From positions 1-21,971 of the forward strand of contig JAYZCG010000023.1 in the NCBI GenBank assembly GCA_036338435.1: 21,971 bases of DNA, in the 5' to 3' direction. The notes beneath the pieces were generated by a model, which was given only the letters and a program-made list of their open reading frames with translations, ran no database searches and was not told the DNA's origin. The DNA is from JAPYTY01 sp036338435 (GTDB lineage Bacteria; Acidobacteriota; UBA6911; RPQK01; JADFOI01). Below, one piece after another: positions 1-6,870 of this stretch (position 1 is its first letter; each line of letters opens with the position of its first letter). Position numbers and translations under genes: made by a program.

Positions 1-169
1 TGCGTACTCCTAGACGCTCGGCTATAGCCACAGTCTCATCTTCACTAGCATCATCGACGAGTAAAACTTCATCAACTACATCAAATGGGATTTCTTGATA
101 AGTACGCTCAAGAGTTGCCGCTGCATTGTAAGCAGGCAAAATAACAACGATCCTCTTCCCTTGCAACAT
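1..169 (-). CDS. GT2 glycosyltransferase, polyprenyl-phosphate sugar synthase-like (partial, runs off left edge)
   Basis: The first 56 codons of a gene that continues beyond the left edge. The ATG is at 169. The visible N-terminus has the GT-A nucleotide-sugar binding start IVVILPAYNAAATL (residues 7-20), followed by an LLVDDASEDET segment near residues 36-46. This is the UDP/GDP-sugar binding half of family 2 enzymes of the dolichyl/polyprenyl-phosphate mannose (or glucose) synthase type. Such enzymes transfer a sugar from a nucleotide donor to polyprenyl phosphate on the cytoplasmic membrane face. If so, its product would be the donor class used by the ArnT/PMT-like protein at 3718-5286, which is an inference from context. 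No clear Shine-Dalgarno precedes the ATG. The acceptor and C-terminal domains cannot be seen. Confidence 0.85.
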   Translation of the reverse strand, partial: MLQGKRIVVILPAYNAAATLERTYQEIPFDVVDEVLLVDDASEDETVAIAERLGVR

Positions 170-416
170 AAGTGATTAAATTGTACCAGGGATTAGCGTA
201 TTGACCCCGTGCTCTGGCAGCAGCGCATGTATTTGAGCCGTGAATTTGGTTGTGCATCTGGTCGTTTCCAGGTCACCAATACGCTACTAACCATAGCCCA
301 GTACCTTGTGTGTTCCAATCCTCTAGCCTCCCAGGCTTTGCTCATCTCTATATATGCAAGAGGTGTCCGATAATTCGTCATCTCTCTACCTATCTACATC
401 CATCCTAGTTGTCCTG
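170..416. other. Intergenic gap between two glycosyltransferase genes
   Basis: A 247-base stretch with no recognised gene. It holds a 62-codon minus-strand reading frame (381 to 193) that is rich in Trp and Arg and matches nothing I know. The frame could be a decayed remnant or chance. I see no hairpin plus T-tract terminator and no promoter that I would defend. Confidence 0.5.
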
Positions 417-1478
417 TTACAAATTTATTCTTTTCCGCGACCAGGATCCAACCGACATGAATACAGAACTACTAAGAGCAATGCCTCCCCAGGCCATCTC
501 AAAAAACAAGCACCCGATAGATTTGACAGCAAAACCTAACCCTCGCTGTTTCTTCAAATAAAGCAAAAAAGATAGATTGCACAGACAAAAAATGACAAAA
601 CCTAGTAGGGCGATCTTGCCATATACTGGGCCATACGCTGCTAAGAATAATCCTAGCATTATTGGAACCGGTAAAACTAGTGATATTAACCTGTGATGAC
701 GATGAGCCCTAAGCGCAAAGCGACGCTGACTACGATTGAGCTTAATGGTCGACAAATCACGAATTCTTCTCCAGTCCTCCTTCAAAATATCAAGGAGTGA
801 GTGAGTCTTCAGATGAGTGCCTTCCAGACATCTATCAATAACAAAGCGAAACCCCTGTGTCCCCAACTTAATACCTAGGCAGAAATCCTCCGCCGTCTTA
901 AGTTCTGGATCAAATCCACCGGCATCGTTCAAAATTTCACGTCTGATACAACAGATTGGAGTATGTACAAAAGGGCTCAAAGTGTCGGTACTTTTGTAGA
1001 GAAAACAAATAGAAAGATTTTTGAAGTTGGTCAAAAAATCATCATGGGGAATTATCTCCGCATATGATCCTAATACTCCTGCAATGTCCGAACGATGAGA
1101 ATACAAATCAAGGCTCTTGCGAATTAGCGTGATGCTTTGCCGAGTCAACACAATATCTGCATCCAAGAAAAGTATAAAAGGATGTCTTGATTGCATTACT
1201 CCCTTATTGCGCGCCACAGCAGGACCCGACTTTTGTCTTAGAGCGAAATACCGGATCGGCAAATCTGCTTCTGCTGTTTGAGTATAATCTTTAACTACTT
1301 GAGCTGTAGAATCACGTGAACCGTCGTCCACAACTATAATTTCTACGTTGTGCAAATCATTTTCAAGTAGTGCTTCCAGACAAAGTTTTAGTTCTCGAAC
1401 TGCGTTGTGACATGGGATAACGACAGAAATGGGATAACGCCTGGAAAGATCAGAACCCTGTTGAGATGAAGCTTCCAC
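417..1478 (-). CDS. GT2 family glycosyltransferase with C-terminal membrane anchor
   Basis: A 353-residue inverting GT-A glycosyltransferase. The N-terminal nucleotide-binding fold starts ISVVIPCHNA (17-26) with IIVVDDGSRDST at 47-58. The DxD metal/nucleotide motif is FLDAD (104-108), and the likely catalytic-base motif is AED (196-198) in the stretch that begins GGFDPELKTAED. After residue 260 there are about three hydrophobic segments (roughly 264-282, 287-307 and 318-342), so the enzyme is probably anchored in the cytoplasmic membrane facing the cytosol. This fits elongation of a lipid-linked or surface glycan. The start is GTG at 1478, two bases after the stop of the amidohydrolase gene (1481). 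I see no separate ribosome site, so translational coupling is likely. The donor sugar cannot be read from the sequence. Confidence 0.9.
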   Translation of the reverse strand: MEASSQQGSDLSRRYPISVVIPCHNAVRELKLCLEALLENDLHNVEIIVVDDGSRDSTAQVVKDYTQTAEADLPIRYFALRQKSGPAVARNKGVMQSRHPFILFLDADIVLTRQSITLIRKSLDLYSHRSDIAGVLGSYAEIIPHDDFLTNFKNLSICFLYKSTDTLSPFVHTPICCIRREILNDAGGFDPELKTAEDFCLGIKLGTQGFRFVIDRCLEGTHLKTHSLLDILKEDWRRIRDLSTIKLNRSQRRFALRAHRHHRLISLVLPVPIMLGLFLAAYGPVYGKIALLGFVIFCLCNLSFLLYLKKQRGLGFAVKSIGCLFFEMAWGGIALSSSVFMSVGSWSRKRINL

Positions 1479-1480
1479 GT

Positions 1481-2695
1481 CTAACTCAGTTTAAGAAGTT
1501 GACGGGCATTTTCACCAAGAATATTGCGTTTTGCCTGTTCACTGAGAAAGGGTAAATCGAAGATTGCACTTGGCGGGTCAAAATCCCAGTGGGGCCAGTC
1601 TGACGAATATAGTAATTGGGTCTCAGCATTGATCATCTCGAAGGTCAACGCCAAGGCTTTATGATTACCAGCCTCCATAGGTTGACTTGTGTAGTACATC
1701 TCGCACATATATTCACTGGGCAACTTCTTGAGTAGAGGAGCCTCAGAGGTTCTCATCAAATACTCATGGTAAAGTCTTTGCATCAGAAAAGGTATCCAAG
1801 CAAGGCCACTTTCAATCCAAATAGTCTTTAACTTTGGAAAGCGTTCAGGCAACCCATTCAATACCCAATTCGTCATATGAACCAGATTACATAAAACGAA
1901 ACCCAATGCGTGCAACCCAATAAAACGGTTAATTTGGGACATGGAAGAATCTTGCCAGTAATATCCAGCATGGAAACACACCGGCATATCTCGTTCTTCG
2001 AGAGCCCTATACACCTTCATGTAATCGTTATGATGTACCGGCTTGTAGCGTGCACTCGTAATAGTAAATCCGACACCACCATTCATGTCAGCAAACTCAT
2101 CGATAGTGCGCAGGCACGCTTCTGGATTGTTGAAGGGTAAATACCAGAAACTCTTGATACGATCATCGCCTGGCAACAGCCTCTCCGAGAGCCAACGATT
2201 GTAAGCCGTACCCAAAAGCACTTCCATCTCTGGCTGAGGATGAGTCCCAAGAAAAAGCATTGGTGTGGGAAAGACAACCATGTAATCGAATCCAAAACTG
2301 TCGATAGCTCTTCGAGTGAGAACAACATCGCGGTGAACATCTGTTTCGTCCTCATCCACCTTCTCAAGTCGGTTGTCGTTGTGGGGAATACGTCCACCAA
2401 CACCCTGATACTTTAATCCCAAATCCCCACTCAACCCATAGGGCGGAGAACCCGTTCTGATGTTCTGATACTCCTTTGCATTAGCTCGTACTACTGGATC
2501 CTCAATATACTCAATAATCTCATCCCAAGATGCCGTCTCCGTATGATGAGAATCAACATCAACAATCAGATAATCTTCAAAACCTCGTTCATCAGCATCA
2601 CGTCGAACGTTTCTTAAAATATCTCGAGTGTCAGTGTAGATATCAATTTGTTTAATATGTTTTTCTTGCACTTCTATATCTTTCGCTACCATCAT
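1481..2695 (-). CDS. Amidohydrolase_2-type metal-dependent hydrolase/decarboxylase
   Basis: A 404-residue protein of the amidohydrolase_2 (TIM-barrel) family, the group that includes ACMSD-like decarboxylases and metal-dependent hydrolases. The visible metal and active-site set is the strand-1 motif DVDSHHTE (46-53), a D-x-H-x-x-E variant of the usual D-x-H-x-H; FHAG with His242; LVHMT with His273; and SSDWPHWD with Asp366 and His369. The substrate is unknown. ATG at 2695 is preferred because a GGGAG ribosome site lies five bases upstream; an in-frame TTG at 2710 would add five residues. It follows a Rieske ferredoxin and a small unknown protein in what looks like one transcript. Decarboxylation or ring hydrolysis of a carboxylated or cyclic compound is the likely chemistry, by family only. 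Confidence 0.9.
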   Translation of the reverse strand: MMVAKDIEVQEKHIKQIDIYTDTRDILRNVRRDADERGFEDYLIVDVDSHHTETASWDEIIEYIEDPVVRANAKEYQNIRTGSPPYGLSGDLGLKYQGVGGRIPHNDNRLEKVDEDETDVHRDVVLTRRAIDSFGFDYMVVFPTPMLFLGTHPQPEMEVLLGTAYNRWLSERLLPGDDRIKSFWYLPFNNPEACLRTIDEFADMNGGVGFTITSARYKPVHHNDYMKVYRALEERDMPVCFHAGYYWQDSSMSQINRFIGLHALGFVLCNLVHMTNWVLNGLPERFPKLKTIWIESGLAWIPFLMQRLYHEYLMRTSEAPLLKKLPSEYMCEMYYTSQPMEAGNHKALALTFEMINAETQLLYSSDWPHWDFDPPSAIFDLPFLSEQAKRNILGENARQLLKLS

Positions 2696-2700
2696 CTTCT

Positions 2701-2705
2701 CTCCC
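2701..2705 (-). promoter_or_regulatory. Ribosome binding site for the amidohydrolase gene
   Basis: GGGAG on the minus strand, five bases before the ATG at 2695. It supports that start over the in-frame TTG at 2710, which has no such site. Confidence 0.6.
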
Positions 2706-2729
2706 GACAAGGAGCACTCTCACATCACT

Positions 2730-3056
2730 CTAAACAGAATCGGAGCCGGAGGGGTGCCTGTTAAACCATATAGCCAGATCAAAAGGGTTAAGATCTGTTG
2801 CCCTCAAAATCTCAGATACGGCAGACACGGCCTCTGTTGCTGTGAGAGTATCCTCCCCTTCTAAAACTGGGGAAAACATCCGATCTTCAACTTCTACTTT
2901 TGCGACAAATAGCTTGATTGCTGCAGTCATTAGACGCTGTATAGTCTGCTCGGAAAAGTGATCTAACGTCTGATCTTCCACGTCCTGTTTTGCTTGTTTC
3001 CAGATCTCACTAACAACTTTGTCAGAATCCAGTGAACTGGACTTAGATAATGACAT
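2730..3056 (-). CDS. Small acidic, helix-rich protein of unknown function, Rieske/amidohydrolase-linked
   Basis: I do not recognise this 108-residue protein. It has no signal peptide, membrane segment or Cys. The middle (about 15-60) looks alpha-helical and charged. The C-terminal half contains a smooth helical stretch TATEAVSAVSEILRATDLNP followed by FDLAIWFNRH. The ATG at 3056 is chosen because GGGAG stands five bases upstream; an in-frame ATG at 3068 would add four residues but has only a distant GAGG. The frame overlaps the 3' end of the Rieske gene by 14 bases and is followed after 34 bases by the amidohydrolase. The overlap suggests co-translation and perhaps physical partnership with one of these enzymes, for example as an accessory subunit. 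That role is inference. Confidence 0.75.
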   Translation of the reverse strand: MSLSKSSSLDSDKVVSEIWKQAKQDVEDQTLDHFSEQTIQRLMTAAIKLFVAKVEVEDRMFSPVLEGEDTLTATEAVSAVSEILRATDLNPFDLAIWFNRHPSGSDSV

Positions 3057-3408
3057 AAACACTCCCATCTTGAACTTTGACCTCGTATTTTTTCAGGCGA
3101 ATTGTCTTGTCCCCAGCATTTACGCCACTCCTTAGATCGTACTCAAAGCCATGCCATGGACATATGATATGAACTGATTCCTTGGAAAATTGTAATCCTC
3201 GACTAGTCTTATCCTCAGCCAAGACCTCCTCAACCTTCTCCAGTATTTTCCCCTGACACACCGGACCACCCCGATGAGCACACTGATTATCATAGGCATA
3301 GAAATCCTCACCGATTCGAAAAACACCGATTTCCAAATCTCCCTGAACAACAATCTTGCGATCTCTCTTCTTAAAATCGGTTACTTTGCCTACAAGTAAT
3401 TTTGACAT
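3043..3408 (-). CDS. Rieske-type [2Fe-2S] ferredoxin with long inter-motif insert
   Basis: A 121-residue single-domain Rieske protein that likely passes electrons to a partner enzyme in the cytoplasm. The first cluster motif is C-x-H (Cys43, His45, within CAHRGGPVCQG) and the second is C-x2-H (Cys83, His86, within CPWHGFEYD). The spacing between motifs is 37 residues, about twice the usual 15-20. The extra part is charged (LEKVEEVLAEDKTSRG). No signal peptide or TAT motif is seen. ATG at 3408 gives the normal N-terminus (KLLVGKVTDF). An upstream in-frame TTG at 3474 would add 22 residues without family support. The gene overlaps the next small gene and precedes an amidohydrolase, so it may serve that step or an unseen oxygenase. 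A sigma70-like promoter lies about 180 bases upstream. Confidence 0.9.
   Translation of the reverse strand: MSKLLVGKVTDFKKRDRKIVVQGDLEIGVFRIGEDFYAYDNQCAHRGGPVCQGKILEKVEEVLAEDKTSRGLQFSKESVHIICPWHGFEYDLRSGVNAGDKTIRLKKYEVKVQDGSVYVII
3062..3066 (-). promoter_or_regulatory. Ribosome binding site that decides the start of the small unknown gene
   Basis: GGGAG on the minus strand, five bases before ATG 3056 and inside the end of the Rieske coding region. It favours the shorter of two in-frame starts. Confidence 0.55.
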
Positions 3409-3717
3409 AGAATTTCTAATGAGCTGATTAGCTTCTATAGACGCACGATCTGCTATAAAACCGAGACTGTTCAATTAACTCTATAAATTTGACTCGGTTA
3501 CTTTTTCAACACAACCAACCAAACGTTTTCACCTCTCGCTGTGTTGCTGTCAGGTTAACGCTCCACCTCATGACAGTACCATGCATAATCTCGACTACAG
3601 ACCAAGATGTCAAGTGTTCACACTGCATAGAACTTAGCAAAAAAATTGATTGTATAGCTTCATGGTCTACCAATTTTACCCATGCATGGCCAACACCTTA
3701 TCGCTCTGCTACAAACC
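3409..3717. other. Intergenic region between the ArnT/PMT-like gene and the Rieske gene
   Basis: About 310 bases with no convincing gene. It holds a candidate promoter reading toward the Rieske gene (3585-3613) and a perfect 10-base palindrome CCATGCATGG near 3680. There is a run of seven T on the minus strand around 3639-3646, but no GC-rich stem directly before it, so I do not call a terminator. Confidence 0.5.
3585..3613 (-). promoter_or_regulatory. Candidate sigma70 promoter for the Rieske-amidohydrolase-GT2 transcript
   Basis: On the minus strand a perfect TTGACA (3613-3608) is followed after 17 bases by GATTAT (3590-3585; 4 of 6 to TATAAT). Initiation would be near 3578, giving a leader of about 170 bases before the Rieske ATG. 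It would separate this gene set from the radical-SAM/ArnT-like transcript upstream. Visual match only. Confidence 0.4.
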
Positions 3718-5286
3718 TTATCTGTTTTTCTCTGTGGAAAAGACTAGGCGAGGATTTTTCCACAGCTTTGCTTGACTTTGATCGGGTAGCAACCAGGTCT
3801 TGACCAGTGGCCAATCTAATTCCACCATAAGATTGTATGTAGCCTGCGCCCACTCATTTGCATGAATCATACCTTGTGGGCCGGTCTTGCCAATTACAAA
3901 ATCCAGTTCTGAAAGAGACTCAAAAGAAGTTTGCAATTCTCCTAGGGAAACGATCTCCGAATCCATTTTTTTTTGGGCAATCGAGAGCCTGAAAGTAGTT
4001 GGGTTAAACCGTGCTACATTAGGGACAACTCCAATCCGCCCGGCCGATCCGACAGTATCGAGCATCAGTTCAGTTTTCCAATCCTCCTGACTTGGAGGTC
4101 CCAAGATGTCGAAATAATCTGTCTGGTAAAGAACCCACTCCTGTCTAACACTACGATAGTCATTTTTTTCTTCCTCATCAAACAAGACGACTTTCAAAGG
4201 CAGGATGAGAAAGGAAATACTAATAAACTGAAGAGCCGCCAAAACAAATATACCTACAATCCAGAAATCACGACGTCTCCAAGGAGCAACTAATAGAATT
4301 GCCAAAGGACATACTAACGGCATAATGTAGCGTGGATCCTTAGCGGGCAGTAGTGTCATCACTAGTATCCCTCCAAGAAGCCACCATCGGAGAAACTGTA
4401 ACAACTGTTGGGTACACTGTCGTTTCGGCTTTTCTCGAAAAATCGTGCCCCAAACTCCAAGTATAGCTAAAGGCAAATAGAGATAGTAACTAGCAAACGA
4501 TCGAGGATAATAAATCCATCCTAGAAAGTGTCTCCACCCAGGATCACCTTCTCCGACTGCCGCCTGGGCCGTAACCTGGAAATGTTCTATTAACAAACCC
4601 ATATTGGGTAAGTACCAAAACAATACAAATGGACTAGCAATCATGGTGGCAAGAATAAGATGATTTAGCGATATCTTCCTGTTGGGAGAATGGATAAAAA
4701 TATGAACGAGAGGAAATAACAAGAACAAAACAAAAGTCCATTTGGTAAGACTTCCCGCGGCGCAAACCAATCCAAAGGCACAAGCCCATGACCTTTTTTG
4801 CAAAGAATTACTTTTTATAAGAAGATATCCAGAAAGTGCTACCCATCCGCAAAGCGGAAGATCCAGTAATGACACACGACTCGTCCATGCAATCATCGGG
4901 AAAAGTAGTGGGAGTAAACCTGTAGCAACTGCTAAGTGAGGTTTCATCAAAAGAGCTGCAAGGCGATAGCTACTATAAGAAAGCAATGCCATACCTGTCA
5001 GATTTGAAAACCACGCCAAAAACTGGGTGTCAGGTAAAAACTTGAGAATGACCGCTTCTTGTAAGTAGTAGAGAGGAGGATAATAAGTCGATAACATGGC
5101 AAATCGTTCAAAGAGTTGACTGTCTTGCCATGCAGCCAAGTATCTCCACCCCTGAAGCTGATGATAGGCCATATCCCACGCAGGAGTGGATTCATCCAAG
5201 TATTCCCACATCACGTGAATACTCAAGATCGCTGTGAAACCCAGCAACCATAGAACGATCCAAATTCTCTTGGAAATACTATCCAT
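3718..5286 (-). CDS. ArnT/PMT-like polytopic membrane glycosyltransferase (GT39/GT83 type)
   Basis: A 522-residue protein with an N-terminal membrane segment (about 8-26) followed by a first extracytoplasmic loop carrying acidic residues in the order D31-E32...D38 (DESTPAWDMAYH). That position and spacing match the catalytic/metal-binding loop of ArnT and protein-O-mannosyltransferase relatives. Roughly ten further hydrophobic helices run to about residue 370. The soluble C-terminal part, from about 375 to the end, would lie on the outer face. Such enzymes move a sugar from a polyprenyl-phosphate donor to lipid or protein on the periplasmic/outer side. ATG at 5286 has GGGGTG just upstream. 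It is the last gene after five radical-SAM genes, 86 bases from the nearest. This implies a glycosylated, membrane-associated end product (inference); the acceptor is unknown. Confidence 0.88.
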   Translation of the reverse strand: MDSISKRIWIVLWLLGFTAILSIHVMWEYLDESTPAWDMAYHQLQGWRYLAAWQDSQLFERFAMLSTYYPPLYYLQEAVILKFLPDTQFLAWFSNLTGMALLSYSSYRLAALLMKPHLAVATGLLPLLFPMIAWTSRVSLLDLPLCGWVALSGYLLIKSNSLQKRSWACAFGLVCAAGSLTKWTFVLFLLFPLVHIFIHSPNRKISLNHLILATMIASPFVLFWYLPNMGLLIEHFQVTAQAAVGEGDPGWRHFLGWIYYPRSFASYYLYLPLAILGVWGTIFREKPKRQCTQQLLQFLRWWLLGGILVMTLLPAKDPRYIMPLVCPLAILLVAPWRRRDFWIVGIFVLAALQFISISFLILPLKVVLFDEEEKNDYRSVRQEWVLYQTDYFDILGPPSQEDWKTELMLDTVGSAGRIGVVPNVARFNPTTFRLSIAQKKMDSEIVSLGELQTSFESLSELDFVIGKTGPQGMIHANEWAQATYNLMVELDWPLVKTWLLPDQSQAKLWKNPRLVFSTEKNR

Positions 5287-5372
5287 CGCACCCCAAAGTT
5301 AGCACCGGCCCATTTGACAATCCAGGCGGTTAATTACAAAGGTATTGGATAAATTGATCTGGCAGCAAGCGT

Positions 5373-6833
5373 CTAAACAAACTTCTCACGAAGATACATG
5401 GGGACAAATGAATAGGTTTCTTTCCTCCATGAAAGCATCCTCATCTTTTTAAAGCTGATCTTCATGACTCCCCTATCCCTAAGCACTTCCCTGGTCATGT
5501 CCCAGATAATTCTGGGCCTTCCATAAAATCTTAAATAAGCATGTCGCTGGAGCTGAAGCAGGCGTTTACCTGTGAGGTGTCTGCGTTTGAAAGCAATCTG
5601 ATCACTAGTCAGAGTATCCCAGTTGATTTCTTCTACCTTGAGTAGCCCTTGTTCCACTACCTCATCGAAAAGAGCAGTCCCAGGAATCGGAATTACAACA
5701 TTAAAATTAGCTCGACGAAGCCCGAGTTCTGAAGCTAGTTTAATTGTGTCGTTTATTTCCTTTTCGGTCTCATCAAGAAAACCGATCATAAAATATCCAA
5801 CGATTTGAATGTTACTGCATCCAGAAATCATGGCCGCCTTTTTCCGGATTGTTTCAACAGTCACCTTCTTTTTGATCAGTTCCTGAATACGTTCATTGCC
5901 TGATTCAATTCCCACTGCCAAATTCTCGCAACCAGCAACCTCCATGGTTTCTAACAATTCCGGATAGAGAGAATCAAGCCGAACCCCAACCGGACAATCC
6001 CACTTGAGATTTAGATTCGCATTGGCCAGGGCTTCGGAAAAGCGTGTAGCGTAGTGTTTGTTCAGAGTAAATTCGTCATCAACAATGCTAAAACGCCGTA
6101 CTCCATATCGATTTTTTAAAAGGCGGAGCTCCTCGATCACATGCCCCACACTTCGATGACGCAACTTTCTACCCGACAACCCGGGAGTATTGCAATAAGT
6201 GCAGGGGTAGGGACATCCCCGGGTAGTCAAAATAGGATAATGCTCATCCCAAATTGCACCAGGATAACTCTCCGGGTCAACAAGATCCCAGGCTGGGATC
6301 CCATAACTATCCAAATCCTTTCCAAAACTAGGTGTATTAACAACTGTGGACCCGGTTGACCTACTCCTCCAAACTAGACCAGGCACACCCTCAAGTAGAC
6401 TTCCGGCAATGTCCCGCCCATATTCAGCAAAGTAATGTAGGAGATCTGGCAACCCCTCTTCAGCCTCAGCCTTCCAAGCAAAATCCAAATTGGGCATACT
6501 TTCCAGAACAAACTCTGGTAACGCTGAGGGATGGGGACCTCCGATCAGTGTTAAAGCAGAAGGATTAACTTGTCGGACGATGTTGATGTGATGATTCACA
6601 TAGTTGTGATCCCGGCTATAGCAGCGGAATCCAACGACATCGTAATTTCCATCCTGGATGAAAGCCTTAAAATCTTTAAAAGAAAATTTCTCTTTTGGAC
6701 AGTCCAGAATCGTAACATCAAATCCCTCACCACGAAGTGCAGTTCCCAAATATAACAGTCCTAAATCGGGAGCAATCTTGAAATTATCTCCTTCTCTAAT
6801 AGGCAAAACTAAAAGGGTCTTTAAAGTCGTCAT
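5373..6833 (-). CDS. B12-binding-domain radical SAM protein (fifth of cluster)
   Basis: A 486-residue enzyme with an N-terminal Rossmann-like cobalamin-binding domain. The usual landmarks are DLGLLYLGTAL (about 23-33), TLIGGPHPSALPE near 95-107, and an AEAEEGLPDLL segment where relatives have GEGE. The radical SAM core follows with RGCPYPCTYCN, giving Cys207, Cys211 and Cys214 in CxxxCxxC order. Further core landmarks are VDDEFTLN, LAVGIESGNERI and GYFMIGFLDET. The C-terminal stretch LLQLQRHAYLRFYGRPRII is the kind seen in many cobalamin radical SAM proteins acting on lipids or glycans. Such enzymes often methylate unreactive carbons or rearrange rings. ATG at 6833 is preferred over the adjoining in-frame GTG at 6836. 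It shares its layout with the protein at 9481-10932, suggesting duplication. The substrate is unknown. Confidence 0.93.
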   Translation of the reverse strand: MTTLKTLLVLPIREGDNFKIAPDLGLLYLGTALRGEGFDVTILDCPKEKFSFKDFKAFIQDGNYDVVGFRCYSRDHNYVNHHINIVRQVNPSALTLIGGPHPSALPEFVLESMPNLDFAWKAEAEEGLPDLLHYFAEYGRDIAGSLLEGVPGLVWRSRSTGSTVVNTPSFGKDLDSYGIPAWDLVDPESYPGAIWDEHYPILTTRGCPYPCTYCNTPGLSGRKLRHRSVGHVIEELRLLKNRYGVRRFSIVDDEFTLNKHYATRFSEALANANLNLKWDCPVGVRLDSLYPELLETMEVAGCENLAVGIESGNERIQELIKKKVTVETIRKKAAMISGCSNIQIVGYFMIGFLDETEKEINDTIKLASELGLRRANFNVVIPIPGTALFDEVVEQGLLKVEEINWDTLTSDQIAFKRRHLTGKRLLQLQRHAYLRFYGRPRIIWDMTREVLRDRGVMKISFKKMRMLSWRKETYSFVPMYLREKFV

Positions 6834-6870
6834 CACGTGCTACTTGTTCTAATCCCGAATATGCATGGTG

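Noticed and set aside
193..381. A 62-codon minus-strand reading frame between the two GT2 genes
   Set aside because: No recognisable family, odd composition (Trp/Arg/Tyr-rich), only a weak ribosome site and downstream of a gene end. More likely chance or decayed sequence.
3636..3700. A rho-independent terminator after the ArnT/PMT-like gene
   Set aside because: There is a run of seven T on the minus strand, but no stable stem directly before it. The CCATGCATGG palindrome is too far away and has no loop.
3489..3803. A 104-codon plus-strand reading frame in the gap and over the end of the ArnT/PMT-like gene
   Set aside because: No family resemblance or clear ribosome site. It overlaps the end of a well-supported minus-strand gene and the promoter candidate.
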